Positions 41,199-51,088 of a stretch of DNA of 64,000 nt are shown one piece after another. The notes under the pieces were generated by a model. The model did no database searches. It saw nothing but the letters and a program-made list of their open reading frames with translations, and had not been told where the DNA came from. The DNA comes from an uncultured Pseudomonadales bacterium (GTDB taxonomy: Bacteria > Pseudomonadota > Gammaproteobacteria > Pseudomonadales > Azotimanducaceae). Made by a program: the position numbers and the translations under genes. The number at the start of each line of letters is the position of its first letter. Positions within the stretch are counted from its first letter, which is position 1. Location: positions 3,465,617-3,529,616 of the forward strand of contig OX638346.1 of the NCBI GenBank assembly GCA_951813515.1, given 5' to 3'.

Positions 41199-42089
41199 AT
41201 GAGCGACGACGATCCTTTCAGCTGGATCTGCCTGCGTTCCCACACCGCGCCCCAGCCGATCAACGAGGCGGCGCTGGTCCTGACGGCGATGGGTATCGAC
41301 AACTACGTCGAACTCCAGGCCGGGGAGTGGTGCCTCTTCATCCGGCAGGGACACTGGAACGCGGCGGTGGACCAGCTCGAACGCTACCGCGCGGAGAATG
41401 TTCCACCAAGGGTCCGAATCCCACCGATCATCACTTTCGATAGCGGTTGGGCAGGGATACTCGGCTACCTGCTGGTGATCTGGTCGGTGCCCGGATTGGC
41501 TTCATGGGGCATGCTCGGCGAGAACTGGCAGAACGCGGGTCTCATGCAGGCCGGTCTCCTGGTGCAGGGCGAGTGGTGGCGCGCCGTCACCGCGCTGACG
41601 CTCCATGCCAGTTTTGCGCACCTGGTTGCGAACTCGCTGTTTGGTGCGGTGTTCGGGTTGATGGCCGGACGCTATCTCGGTTCCGGCTTCGCCTGGCTCC
41701 TGATACTCATGGGGGGCGTTCTGGGCAACCTGCTGAACGCCTGGGCGCGCCCCGACGAGTTTCGTTCCCTTGGAGCTTCCACGGCGACCTTCGCCGCAGT
41801 GGGACTCATCTCGGCGTTCGTCTGGCGTCGCGGCTATTTCCGGGGCCGCGGGTTGCGGCGTGGCCTGGCACCGGTCTTTGCAGGTGTCGCGCTGCTCGTC
41901 TTCACGGGGCTCGGCGGCGGGAATACCGACATCTTCGCCCACATTGCGGGATTCAGTTGCGGCGCGGGGCTCGGCTACCTGGCGGCGGGCTTCGACATCC
42001 GGCGGCTGGGATACAGCGGGCAGTACCTCTCCGGCGCCGTCGCCGTTCTCCTGGTGTTGATCGCCTGGTCGCTGGCCGACACGACGTGA
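41199..42089 (+). CDS. Rhomboid intramembrane serine protease
   Basis: 296 residues from ATG 41199. A soluble N-terminal domain (1-80) is followed by six TM segments. HxxxN in FAHLVAN (H141, N145), catalytic Ser194 in GASTATF (the usual GxSG is altered to GAST) and His248 in DIFAHIAGF form the active site. It cleaves membrane proteins within the bilayer. It lies 10 bases after the IMPase gene. Confidence 0.88.
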   Translation: MSDDDPFSWICLRSHTAPQPINEAALVLTAMGIDNYVELQAGEWCLFIRQGHWNAAVDQLERYRAENVPPRVRIPPIITFDSGWAGILGYLLVIWSVPGLASWGMLGENWQNAGLMQAGLLVQGEWWRAVTALTLHASFAHLVANSLFGAVFGLMAGRYLGSGFAWLLILMGGVLGNLLNAWARPDEFRSLGASTATFAAVGLISAFVWRRGYFRGRGLRRGLAPVFAGVALLVFTGLGGGNTDIFAHIAGFSCGAGLGYLAAGFDIRRLGYSGQYLSGAVAVLLVLIAWSLADTT

Positions 42090-42111
42090 ACCCTGGCCAG
42101 CGCGGGGATTG

Positions 42112-42432
42112 CTACTGCGTCGCGGAGTGGGGCGTCGGCACGATGCGTTGCACGTGCACACCCCCCGGCTCAATCATGCCGGCTATCCGGGGCCCGATTT
42201 CATTCTTCCACGTGTCGCTGTCGTACACCTCGGCGTAGAGCCGCTCGCGTTCCTCCTCCGACTCGAAACGGCGCATCCAGACAAAGACCGTCTCGTCTTC
42301 CTCGCCCCGAAACATACCGGTGATGATCATTCCGCAGGCAACCTGGAAGGGAAGGATTTCCTCTTCCATGACCTTGATCCAGGCGTCCATCCTGCCGGGG
42401 ACGATCTTGTACTGTCGAAGTTCATAAAACAT
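42112..42432 (-). CDS. NIPSNAP family protein
   Basis: 106 residues, a ferredoxin-like alpha/beta barrel dimer: FYELRQYKIVPGRMDAWI at the start, FVWMRRFESEEERERLY in the centre, MIEPGGVHVQRIVP at the end. The cellular role in bacteria is unclear. Its start is 44 bases after the end of the DUF2799 gene on the same strand. Confidence 0.88.
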   Translation of the reverse strand: MFYELRQYKIVPGRMDAWIKVMEEEILPFQVACGMIITGMFRGEEDETVFVWMRRFESEEERERLYAEVYDSDTWKNEIGPRIAGMIEPGGVHVQRIVPTPHSATQ

Positions 42433-42476
42433 GTTCAGCTCCTGTTGTTGAACGCCTCGGCTTCACCCGTGGCCCG

Positions 42477-43208
42477 TCAGTATTCGTACCGCTCGTAGAA
42501 TCCCATGCTTCGCGCGACATCCACGGCGCGCCGGTAGGCGACGATGGCGTAGACCTTTTCGTCTTGCAGTCTTTCCAGTTCCGCTTCCAGTCTGCCGAGT
42601 TCGCGGTACATCTCATTCAGGTTGTCTTTCAACCTGTCCGCCGGCGGCCTGTCACCGTTGTCCGACGTGTCCTCGTCTTCGGGTGATTCGATCTCACCGA
42701 TCTCCCGTTCGAGCTCCTTGATTTCCTCTCTTGTCGAGTGGATCTCGTAGTCGACACGGTGAACGGACTCGATTGTCTCGCGCACAGCGATTCCGACGTT
42801 GTACCCCTCGAGGAAATAGGGCTCCAGGATCGCCGGACAGACGCCCCGGTAGCCCAGGCCGACACGGCCTTCGTGGTAACCGCCGTCCTCGGTGCAGTAG
42901 ACCATGAGCCCCTGGTCCCGGCCTTTGCTGTAGGCATCCTCGTCCGGATAGACGCCGTACTGCGAACATGCGTCGTGATACTGCGCAAGATGCGCGAGCG
43001 GCCTGCCCTCCTGTCCGTCCCGTTCCCCCACCGCGTACCAGTCGGCTGTCAGGCATTCGGACTCCGACATCACGGCGCAGCCGCAGAGGAGCGAGGCCAC
43101 TCCCAGCATGGCCGGGAACAGCAGTCGCGCTCCGAAGACTCCACGACCCGTGGAATCGGCAGTTCGACCGCCGACGTCGACTCTCGATGATGCCGGATGT
43201 GCTCCCAC
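42477..43208 (-). CDS. DUF2799 lipoprotein-like protein
   Basis: Up to 243 residues from GTG 43208, which shares one base with the TraB/GumN stop (TAGTG). A lipobox-like LLCGC near residue 44 suggests lipid attachment, in which case the true start may be ATG 43109. The DUF2799 repeat-like pattern DWYAVGERDGQEGRPLAHL, YSKGRDQGL and FLEGYNVGIA is followed by a C-terminal coiled coil (about 155-225). Function unknown. Confidence 0.8.
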   Translation of the reverse strand: MGAHPASSRVDVGGRTADSTGRGVFGARLLFPAMLGVASLLCGCAVMSESECLTADWYAVGERDGQEGRPLAHLAQYHDACSQYGVYPDEDAYSKGRDQGLMVYCTEDGGYHEGRVGLGYRGVCPAILEPYFLEGYNVGIAVRETIESVHRVDYEIHSTREEIKELEREIGEIESPEDEDTSDNGDRPPADRLKDNLNEMYRELGRLEAELERLQDEKVYAIVAYRRAVDVARSMGFYERYEY

Positions 43209-44380
43209 TACGATTGCCCGCTGCCGTTCGATCCGGATGGTTGCTGCTGCACGGTCGCATCAGACATGACCCGATGCGCCCTGATGCCCTGCGCCTCGAG
43301 AAGGGCGACGATACCCCGGGGTCCCGGTAAGTGTCCCGCGCCCACGAGCACCAGGCAGTTGCCGGGCTTGCCGAGGAGGTCCTCTATGACTGCCGCCATG
43401 GTCACGTTCCTTTCGTAGATGAGCGTCTCCAGCAATGCCCGATCCGCAGCACTCCCGATCATGTACTGTTCGAAAAGTCGCAACATCTCGTCGTCATCGC
43501 CGAGGAACCAGGAGCGTACCAGTTGCGCTATCAGCGGTTCGATCCCTGCCATGTCGTCCACCGTATCGACGAGCAATTCAAACTGGTCGGGCATCGACAC
43601 GCCGGCGAGCAGCGCGAACTGCTGCTCGAAGGATTCGAGTTCGTGAATGACCCGGTTGCCCCGACGGAGGAGGAAATGCGCTTCCACGCCGTAGTTCGGC
43701 TGGTATCCGAACTCTGCCAGGCGGGCAGCCGTGATCTGGGTGGCGATAAACATGGGCTTGAGCCGTTCGACCTGGGCGATGTCGATGTCGAGTTGCCGCA
43801 ACACGCCTTGCAAGCGGTCAAGCTGTGCGTCATCCAGGCTCTCCTGGATTCGCGTGCCGCGGGGGAGGAGTGCGAAATTCGCGAATGCCTGCATGACCGT
43901 GGCGGGTTCGACGTTCACGACATCGGCTTCCACCACGATGTGATCCGCCTCGGTGAATGCCGTTTCGATCGGCTGTGGCAGTGGATATAGCCCGGCCTTC
44001 AGCGCATGGATGGTACCTACGATGTGGAGGCGCGATTCGCCGTCCTGGAAACGCCACATGAAGAGCGGATGCCTCGCCTCGGATCCTGCCTTGATTTCTA
44101 CGGAGCTGGAGGCCTTCGCGTCATTCAGTCGAGATATCTCGCACGGCCTCTCCGATCCGGTTTCCTCGCGCGCGTCCTCGCATCCCTCGAGCGCGGCCTT
44201 GACGGCGGCGGCCGCGGTGGCATGCCCACCCGCGTTGAAGGCGACCGGGTCGTCAGAGAACGACACGGCCATCGCCTTGCTTCCTTCGAGTGCCGGGTAT
44301 TCGCCGACTGCATCGTCCAGCGTGGCGGGCGTTGCTGCGGAGGCGGCAACCAGGCATGCCAGGCAGGCGAGATTCCTCAT
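43208..44380 (-). CDS. TraB/GumN family protein
   Basis: 390 residues from ATG 44380 (MRNLACLACLVAASA is a signal peptide). The frame is open to 44407. The N-terminal 100 residues contain a DUF4189-like segment with paired cysteines. The TraB domain follows: HIVGTIHALKAGLYPLP, EADHIVVEADV, LVGAGHLPGPRGIVALL. The paired GTxH/GxxH motifs are proposed metal-protease residues. The substrate is unknown. Confidence 0.88.
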   Translation of the reverse strand: MRNLACLACLVAASAATPATLDDAVGEYPALEGSKAMAVSFSDDPVAFNAGGHATAAAAVKAALEGCEDAREETGSERPCEISRLNDAKASSSVEIKAGSEARHPLFMWRFQDGESRLHIVGTIHALKAGLYPLPQPIETAFTEADHIVVEADVVNVEPATVMQAFANFALLPRGTRIQESLDDAQLDRLQGVLRQLDIDIAQVERLKPMFIATQITAARLAEFGYQPNYGVEAHFLLRRGNRVIHELESFEQQFALLAGVSMPDQFELLVDTVDDMAGIEPLIAQLVRSWFLGDDDEMLRLFEQYMIGSAADRALLETLIYERNVTMAAVIEDLLGKPGNCLVLVGAGHLPGPRGIVALLEAQGIRAHRVMSDATVQQQPSGSNGSGQS

Positions 44381-44391
44381 GCGAGACCAAT

Positions 44392-44445
44392 ATCTGAAAT
44401 ATTTCATAGGTTAGTCATATATATTATTGAAATCCTGAAATATTA
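44392..44445. promoter_or_regulatory. AT-rich upstream region with repeated CTGAAATATT
   Basis: CTGAAATATT occurs at about 44394 and 44435, the first within the palindrome GAAATATTTC. The surrounding 80 bases are strikingly AT-rich for this genome. It lies just upstream of the TraB/GumN start and probably holds its promoter and a regulator site. Confidence 0.4.
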
Positions 44446-44514
44446 TAGTTTGGATGTTTATTTCGCGGACCAAGAGCGACACCAGATACGGTTGCAATGA
44501 CCGGAAGATAAAGC

Positions 44515-45264
44515 TCACTTGTCCGCCAGCGGTCTCTCGCCGGCGGCGATGATGGTGTCCTTGACCTCTTCAAGCATCCTCGCGAGGTCCTTTTCACTCG
44601 TGCCCCGCATGACCAGCGTCGTCCCGTAGCGCTCGCTCCTGTAGAACGGATAGCTGCCGAGTTCGATAGCGGGATAGCGGGCCTGGATATCTGTCAATGC
44701 CGAGGCTATCTGGCTCTCACCCAGGTACGCGGTGACCGAGCGCGATCGCACGACGTCTCCGCCTTCGATTTCATTGCCGACCGTGGACAACATCGCCTGC
44801 ATAACGGCTGGAATGCCAGCCATGACAAAAACGTTCTCCATCCGGAATCCCTGCGGTCCGCCGGTTGGATTGCCGATAAGGGTAGCGCCATCGGGGATGC
44901 GCGCCATGCGCAGGCGGTTTTCCATGACATCGTCGGGAGCGGGGCGGCGGCGCAGGCGTTCGGCGATTTCGGGGCTGACGACCAGGGGTACGCCAAAGGC
45001 CTTTGCGATGCAGTCCGCCGTGATGTCGTCGTGCGTGGGTCCGATACCGCCAGTGGTGAAGACATAGTTGAATCTCGCGCGCGCGGCGTTGACGGTGCCG
45101 ACGATCTCTTCTTCGACGTCTGGAATGACGCGAGCTTCGGCGACCCGCACACCCCACGCGTTGAGTCGTTGCGCGATATGCGCGAGGTTGATGTCCTGGG
45201 TACGGCCCGAGAGGATCTCGTTGCCAATGATGACAACGCTTGCGGTGACGACTCGATCAGTCAT
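44515..45264 (-). CDS. CinA-type MoCF-domain protein (COG1058)
   Basis: 249 residues of the molybdopterin-binding (MoaB/Mog-like) fold: SVVIIGNEILSGRTQDINLAHIAQRLNAWG, FTTGGIGPTHDDITADCIA, MARIPDGATLIGNPTGGPQGF, VFVMAGIPAVM. It lacks the C-terminal nicotinamide-nucleotide deamidase domain of full CinA. Its role may be pyrophosphatase or nucleotide clean-up. Confidence 0.9.
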   Translation of the reverse strand: MTDRVVTASVVIIGNEILSGRTQDINLAHIAQRLNAWGVRVAEARVIPDVEEEIVGTVNAARARFNYVFTTGGIGPTHDDITADCIAKAFGVPLVVSPEIAERLRRRPAPDDVMENRLRMARIPDGATLIGNPTGGPQGFRMENVFVMAGIPAVMQAMLSTVGNEIEGGDVVRSRSVTAYLGESQIASALTDIQARYPAIELGSYPFYRSERYGTTLVMRGTSEKDLARMLEEVKDTIIAAGERPLADK

Positions 45265-45281
45265 GCCTGTCCGGCCCCGGC

Positions 45282-46082
45282 CTATCGGCCGCCGAACTGG
45301 GGCGTTCTCTTTTCGGCAAAGGCGCGCCGGCCTTCCCTGTAGTCCTCGGAATCAAAGCATTCGCTCACGAGGCGGCGCACGTTGTCGAGATCTTCTTCGA
45401 CGCCGCCTCTCTCCCAGGCGTCGATGGCCGCCTTGGCGGCCTTGACGGTCAAGGGCGCATTCCGAGAGACCTTGTCGGCGTATTCGGTAACCGCGTCAAC
45501 GATCGTCTCGCGTGCTTCGATGAAGTTGATCAATCCGATTCGAAGCGATTCCTGTGCGTCGAGAAAACGCGCGGACAGGAGGATGTCCCGAGCGGATGCC
45601 GGGCCGACGATGCGGGACAGCTTGGCCAGACCATCGTAGCCATAGCCGAGCCCGAGCTTGGCCGCGGGAATGCCGAACAGCGAGTCGGGCGTCGCGAATC
45701 GCACGTCGGCATTCAATGCCGCGGCGAGTCCGCCACCGATACAGTAGCCCTCGATGCAGGCGATCAATGGCTTCGTCAGGGAGGCCAAGGCTCTGCTGCC
45801 GCGCGCCGACGCGGTGCCGTAGGTGGCCATCTGCGCGGCGTTGGAGCGTTTGCTGTCGAATTCGCTGATGTCCGCACCGGACACGAATGCCTTGCCGCCG
45901 GCGCCGCGCATGATGACGACGCGAACGGCGGAGTCCTGTTCGAAGTGCTCTACGATGTCGCCGATGGCTTGCCACATTTCAAGGGAAACAGCGTTCCGGC
46001 GCCCTGGATTGTTGTAGACCATCCAGCCGGTCCCGCCCCGCTTCCAGGCGCGCATCTTGTCTGTACCGAGTTCGAGTTCCAT
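45282..46082 (-). CDS. Enoyl-CoA hydratase/isomerase (crotonase) family
   Basis: 266 residues. Oxyanion-hole segments MRGAGGKAFVSGADISEF and ACIEGYCIGGGLAAALNADVRFA are intact. The glutamates of classical hydratases are not obvious (IPAAKLGLGYGYDGLAKLSRIVG), so an isomerase or hydrolase role is possible. It is transcribed leftward between the VWA gene and the CinA-type gene. Confidence 0.88.
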   Translation of the reverse strand: MELELGTDKMRAWKRGGTGWMVYNNPGRRNAVSLEMWQAIGDIVEHFEQDSAVRVVIMRGAGGKAFVSGADISEFDSKRSNAAQMATYGTASARGSRALASLTKPLIACIEGYCIGGGLAAALNADVRFATPDSLFGIPAAKLGLGYGYDGLAKLSRIVGPASARDILLSARFLDAQESLRIGLINFIEARETIVDAVTEYADKVSRNAPLTVKAAKAAIDAWERGGVEEDLDNVRRLVSECFDSEDYREGRRAFAEKRTPQFGGR

Positions 46083-46125
46083 TTCGCCAGGCTCCCTTGC
46101 CCGAAGCTCGACGGGTTCCGTGGCT

Positions 46126-48117
46126 CTATCGGCGAGCCAGCTTCTTCCGCTTGCCTTCGACGTAATCGATCAGCACGTATTCTCCGAGCCTTTCCGGCGA
46201 CGTATAGAACACCCGGCCGCCGTTGATACGCGCGATCTGGTCCATGAATTCCTTCAGATAGTAGCTCGAATCCAGCATGAACGTATTGATCGCGATGCCC
46301 TTGCGCGTGCATCGCCGGACCGCGCTGTACGTCGCCCGATAGGTTTCCCGGGTCGGAGGATAGGAGAAATAGTGGCGACCGTTCGGCAGCAGATGGGCGG
46401 TCGGTTCTCCGTCGGAGATCATGATGATCTGCTTGCTGCCGGCGTCGTGTTTCGATAGCAGGCTTTCGGCCAGCAGCATGGCGTGTTGCATGTTGGTGCC
46501 CAGCACGTACTCGTCCCATTGCAGCAAGGGAAGGTCGTGGGCCTTCAGCTCGCGTGCATAGGCGGCGAAGCCGATGATGTAGAAGTCGTCGCGGGGATAC
46601 TGGGAGGTGATGAGGTTGTGCAATGCCAGGGCGACCTTTTTCGCCGCCTGGAACGCGCCTCGGAGTGCCATGGACCAGGATTGGTCCACGAGCATGGCGG
46701 TCGCGGTCGAAGTCCGAAGTTCCGACCGATAGACCTCGAAGTCTTCCGGTTGCAGGCGCACCGGCATCGACGGCCCCTCGCGGTCGATCGCGTTCCTGAT
46801 CGTGCGCGGCATATGCAGGTGGAACGGGTCGCCATATTCGTATGGCTTAGTCTGTTCCAGGCGGTCGCCGAAGCGCCCCTCTTCCGGCAGCGAGTGGCTA
46901 CCGAGACGTTGCCGCCGCAGGCGCGCGTAGATCTCGCCGAGCGCCTTCTGGCCGATCATGCGGGCGCCCCGGGGGGTGAGTTCCCACCGGTCTCCATCGC
47001 GGATGTATCCCGCATCGCGCAGCGACTTCAGGAGTTCCTTGAGATTGTCGAGCGAATCAGCGGCTTCTTCGTCCAGCAGGTCGCGAAGCGCGTCCTGGTC
47101 GATACGTTCGACATCGCCGCTGCGTTCCGCCTCGCGCACCTGTTCGATGAGTTGGTCCAACTCGCGCATCTCGCCCATGAGCCGCATCGCGGCTTCGAGA
47201 TCGAGTTCCTCTCCGCCACCGAATACATAGCGCTTGCCCTCGGGATTGAGGAAGTCCATTTCCTGCGCGAGTTTGACGAGTTCGGCCTCGAGCTCCGGGT
47301 CGCCAAAGCGGTCCGACATCAATGACTGCAACTGCTCGCGCTGTTGCGGCGACAGCGAGGAGAGCATGGATTGCGACGCCGCCATCTGCCGCCGCATCTG
47401 GTCAAGCAATTCGTCCAGCGACCCTGGAGGATCGTCGCCAAACATGTCGCCGAACTTGCGCATGAAGTCGTCGAAGCCCGGATCCTCGTTCCGGATCTTG
47501 CGCGCCAACATTTCGTTCAGCGCCTTGATCATGTCCTTCATGCGTTTGATGTCCTCGCCGGACATCTGGTTGACCATGCGCTCGATATCGTTGAAGAACG
47601 TCCGGGTCATCGCCTTGCGCAACTGGTTGAGCAGTTCCAGGAACTTGCGCTGGGCGTCCGGATTCAGGAACTCGTAGCTCTCGAGCGTGTTCATCTTGCC
47701 TCCCGCATCCTCGGGAAGGTCGTCGAGTGCTTCCTGGTTGCGTTCGGCGATTTCTTTAAGGACGCGGTCCGCGTATTCGTCGTCGTCCCGGTCCATCCAC
47801 TCGTCGATCGTGTCCTGCTCCATGTCGACGATGCGCGCGAGTTGCTGCTCGATGTCCCGCATGACGCTGGACAGATCGAACTGCTCAAGCCGTTCGCGCC
47901 TGCGATCGCGCAATTTGCGCATGATGTCGCGCAGTCCCTGCACCGAGTGGTCGCCGGCCTGCATGCCGCGGGACATCAGGTTGCGCAGGGCCCAGCGGAG
48001 GTCGCCATACTCCGTGAGGTCATCGGCGATGGCGGCGAGGACGTCGTCCGCCGAGACATCGAGTTCCTGTGTCCCATCCCACCGGGAATAGCGAAAGCGT
48101 GTCGCGAGGTGGCGCAA
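46126..48117 (-). CDS. VWA-domain protein paired with MoxR ATPase
   Basis: 663 residues. A long helical, acidic N-terminal part (1-400) is followed by a C-terminal von Willebrand A domain with an atypical MIDAS, DQSWSM (DxSxS), in TATAMLVDQSWSM, and ISDGEPTAH later. Together with the AAA+ gene 73 bases upstream it forms a MoxR-VWA chaperone pair, thought to insert metal or remodel protein complexes. No client enzyme is evident nearby. Confidence 0.88.
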   Translation of the reverse strand: MRHLATRFRYSRWDGTQELDVSADDVLAAIADDLTEYGDLRWALRNLMSRGMQAGDHSVQGLRDIMRKLRDRRRERLEQFDLSSVMRDIEQQLARIVDMEQDTIDEWMDRDDDEYADRVLKEIAERNQEALDDLPEDAGGKMNTLESYEFLNPDAQRKFLELLNQLRKAMTRTFFNDIERMVNQMSGEDIKRMKDMIKALNEMLARKIRNEDPGFDDFMRKFGDMFGDDPPGSLDELLDQMRRQMAASQSMLSSLSPQQREQLQSLMSDRFGDPELEAELVKLAQEMDFLNPEGKRYVFGGGEELDLEAAMRLMGEMRELDQLIEQVREAERSGDVERIDQDALRDLLDEEAADSLDNLKELLKSLRDAGYIRDGDRWELTPRGARMIGQKALGEIYARLRRQRLGSHSLPEEGRFGDRLEQTKPYEYGDPFHLHMPRTIRNAIDREGPSMPVRLQPEDFEVYRSELRTSTATAMLVDQSWSMALRGAFQAAKKVALALHNLITSQYPRDDFYIIGFAAYARELKAHDLPLLQWDEYVLGTNMQHAMLLAESLLSKHDAGSKQIIMISDGEPTAHLLPNGRHYFSYPPTRETYRATYSAVRRCTRKGIAINTFMLDSSYYLKEFMDQIARINGGRVFYTSPERLGEYVLIDYVEGKRKKLARR

Positions 48118-48190
48118 GTGCGTCTAGCCCGACAGTCGCCGGGCTACGGAGTTTGGAAGATGGGAGCGATGGTTCGGTTTCACGCCGCGG

Positions 48191-49588
48191 CTACCCTGTG
48201 AAGACGGCCTGGCCACGGAGACCGTGCTTATTCAGCAACTCGTGCAGGTGCAGGCCTTCGAGGATAAACTCGATTGCAGCGGCTACCTGGCCCGGCCCGG
48301 TCTCGCCAGCCAACTCGGCGACGGCCTCGCGCAGACCATCCACCCGGCCCAGCATGTCGATGTACTCCTCGACGGGGGTTGCTTCTCCCGTCTCGATGGA
48401 AAGGCCTTCGTTGAACGCCATGGCAACGGTCTCCAGCCTGTCCGTGTCGATATGACGGTCGTACACGGTCTTCACGGCGGCGTTGATGATGCGCTGGAGA
48501 ATCTTGTCCTCCTGGCCTTCTTCCATGGCTTCGAATTCGACCTTGCCCTGCAACGACGGACCGATGAATGACAGGTCGGAAATGCGCGGAACGACCTCGG
48601 GTTCGCCGAGTCGCAATGCTCGCCGGAACGCGTTGGCGAGCAGCGATTCGTAGTTGGAAATGGACATGCGCACGGAAACGCCGGAGCGCTGATTGATATC
48701 CGACGATCGCCTGGCGAGGTGTGTTACTTCTGCGACGATCTCGCGCATGTAGGCCGGCACGTGGAGTTCGCGGCCCATCATGTCGAACTGCGACGCTTCC
48801 TGCTCCATGATGGCGATTTCCTGTTTCGCGGATTCTGGATAGTGCGTACGAATCTGCGCGCCATATCGGTCCTTCAGGGGGGTGATGATGCGCCCGCGGT
48901 TGGTGTAATCCTCTGGATTCGCGGTCGCCACGAGAAAGACATCGAGGGATAGCCGCACCTTATGGCCGCGGATCTGGATGTCGCGCTCTTCCATGACATT
49001 GAGCAGGCCGACTTGAATTCGCTCGGTGAGGTCGGGCAACTCGTTGATGGCGAATATGCCGCGATTCATCCGCGGCACGAGGCCGAAATGTATCGTCAGG
49101 GCGTCGGAAAGGTATCGGCCTTCGGCTACCTTGATCGGATCGATCTCGCCGATGAGGTCCGCAATGGTGATGTCCGGCGTCGCAAGCTTCTCGCCATAGC
49201 GTTCGTCGCGGCGCAGCCATCGAATCGGTGCATCGTCGCCTTGTTCCCTGACGATAGCTTTCCCTGCTTCGGTGACGGGGCATTCCGGATTCTCGGGAAT
49301 CTCGGTGCCGTCCAGGATGGGCGTGTACTCATCGAGCAGAACGGTCAGGCTGCGCAGGATGCGCGACTTCGCCTGGCCCCGTTCCCCAAGCAGAATCAGG
49401 TCCTGGCCACTCAGAATGGCGTTTTGGATCTCCGGGATGACGGTTTCGTCGTAGCCGACGATGCCCGGGAACAGGTCGTCGCCGCTTGAAAGCCTGTCGA
49501 TCAGGTTCCGGCGAAGTTCTGTCTTGACGGACGGCACGGAAAAGTTGGCTGCCCGGAGTTCGCCCAGAGTGGCAGGCATCGGGTCCAT
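48191..49588 (-). CDS. MoxR/magnesium-chelatase-like AAA+ ATPase
   Basis: 465 residues from ATG 49588 (an open extension runs to 49678). Walker A is the variant GERGQAKSR, Walker B region RGIFAINELPDL, sensor 1 VFLVATANPEDYTNRGRIITPLKDRYG, plus a C-terminal lid. It resembles ChlI/BchI and the COG1239-like subgroup. It energises the VWA partner downstream. Confidence 0.9.
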   Translation of the reverse strand: MDPMPATLGELRAANFSVPSVKTELRRNLIDRLSSGDDLFPGIVGYDETVIPEIQNAILSGQDLILLGERGQAKSRILRSLTVLLDEYTPILDGTEIPENPECPVTEAGKAIVREQGDDAPIRWLRRDERYGEKLATPDITIADLIGEIDPIKVAEGRYLSDALTIHFGLVPRMNRGIFAINELPDLTERIQVGLLNVMEERDIQIRGHKVRLSLDVFLVATANPEDYTNRGRIITPLKDRYGAQIRTHYPESAKQEIAIMEQEASQFDMMGRELHVPAYMREIVAEVTHLARRSSDINQRSGVSVRMSISNYESLLANAFRRALRLGEPEVVPRISDLSFIGPSLQGKVEFEAMEEGQEDKILQRIINAAVKTVYDRHIDTDRLETVAMAFNEGLSIETGEATPVEEYIDMLGRVDGLREAVAELAGETGPGQVAAAIEFILEGLHLHELLNKHGLRGQAVFTG

Positions 49589-49721
49589 TACTTTCTCCCC
49601 TCCATCACGCCAAGGCTCCTGTCTCGTCTCCTGCCGTCGGGCCGGGGGCGACGGATACCGTTGCCCGGTTCGCGCCATGCGGAAAGTGTGTCAGCTACGC
49701 GGGGGGATCGCAACGGGGAGA

Positions 49722-49748
49722 GTTGTCCAACGCTAAGTGAGCCTGGGG
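49722..49748 (+). repeat. Extra IS terminus-like sequence
   Basis: GTTGTCCAACGCTAAGTGAG… closely resembles the IS left end that begins 36 bases later (GTTTCCAACGCTAGATGAG…). It may be a leftover of an earlier insertion or a duplicated end. Confidence 0.5.
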
Positions 49749-49810
49749 AGGGTCACGGTTTCCAACGCTAGATGAGCCTGGACGTCCTGGTCTGGACGAT
49801 CATTCGGAGG

Positions 49811-51072
49811 ATGATCGTGACGCTACAGACCGAACGGCTCCGCACGGTGGAGCAGATCGAGGCCTTCCTTGGCGGCAGCGCGGAGGTGGACTTCAAGCCC
49901 GAGGGCCGGGAGGCGGCGTACGGGTTCGCGCGCCGGACGCTGGTGCGTCTGGCTACGCGTCGCTGGACCGGTCCGGGAAGGGCGCGGTGCGCGAGTACCT
50001 GGTCAAGACGACGGGATTCTCGCGCGCGCAGGTGACCCGCCTCATCGCCCAGCACCGCGAGACGGGGCGCATCGAGGACCGTCGGGGCGGCAACAGCGGT
50101 CGGCCCTTCGCGCGGATCTACACGCCGGCCGACATCCGCCTGCTGGCCGAGGCCGACGAGATCGGCGGCCAGCTCTGCGGGCCGGCGGCGTGCGAGGTGC
50201 TGCGGCGGGAGTTCGAAGTGTTCGGGGACCGGCGCTACGAGCGCCTGTCGCGGCTGTCCGCGTCGCACCTGTACAACCTGCGCCGGACGAAGACCCGCCG
50301 CGCCAGGCGGACCACGGTGAACCGCACCAGGCCGACGACGGTCGGCATCGGCGAGAGGCGGCGCCCGGACCCGGGCGGCAGGCCCGGCTTCGTCCGCGTG
50401 GACACGGTGCACCAGGGCGACCGGGACCGCGCGAAGGGCGTCTACGACATCAACCTGATCGACGAGGTCACCCAGTTCGAGCATGTCGGCGCGGTGGCCG
50501 CGATCTCCGAGGCTTTCCTGCTCCCGGTGCTGGAAGAGATGCTCGCGACGCTGCCGTTCGTCGTCCTCGGCTTCCACGCCGACAACGGCTCCGAGTACAT
50601 CAACCACCGGGTCGCGGCGCTGCTCAACAAGCTGCACGTTCCCGGCTTCACGAAGTCGCGCGCCCGGCGCTCGAACGACAACGCCCTGGTCGAAGGCAAG
50701 AACGCCTCCGTCGTGCGCAAGTGGCTCGGCCACGACCACATCCCGCAGCGCTTCGCGCCCCAGGTCAACGCCTTCGCGCAGGGCGTGCTCGCGCCGTACC
50801 TGAACCACCACCATCCCTGCCTGTTCGCCACCGAGGAGCGCGACGGCGACGGCAAGATCCGCCGCCGCTATCGCCGACAGGACGTGGCCACCCCCTACGA
50901 GAAGCTGAAGTCCCTGCCCGACGCGGCGCGCTTCCTCAAGCCCGGAGTGACCTTCGGCGAACTCGACAAGACCGCCCACGCGATGTCAGACCTGCGCGCG
51001 AACCGCTTGGCGAACCGCGCGCGCGACGAGCTGTTCCGGGCCATCGGCCGTGCCGTCAACGCCGCGGCCTGA
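49811..51072 (+). pseudogene. Frameshifted DDE transposase (integrase catalytic core)
   Basis: Codons from ATG 49811 (just after GGAGG) read to TLVR near 49948. The protein then continues in another frame as GYASLDRSGKGAVREYL, so one base is missing around 49947-49952. The downstream ORF from 49987 alone encodes 361 residues with RVDTVHQGD, FHADNGSEYIN and a downstream Glu (DDE), SNDNALVEGKNASVVRKWLG and the C-terminal NVNAAA-like end. It may be an inactivated gene or a programmed frameshift; the slip site is not an obvious heptamer. Confidence 0.85.
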
Positions 51073-51088
51073 GTGGTCGCCCGGCGCC

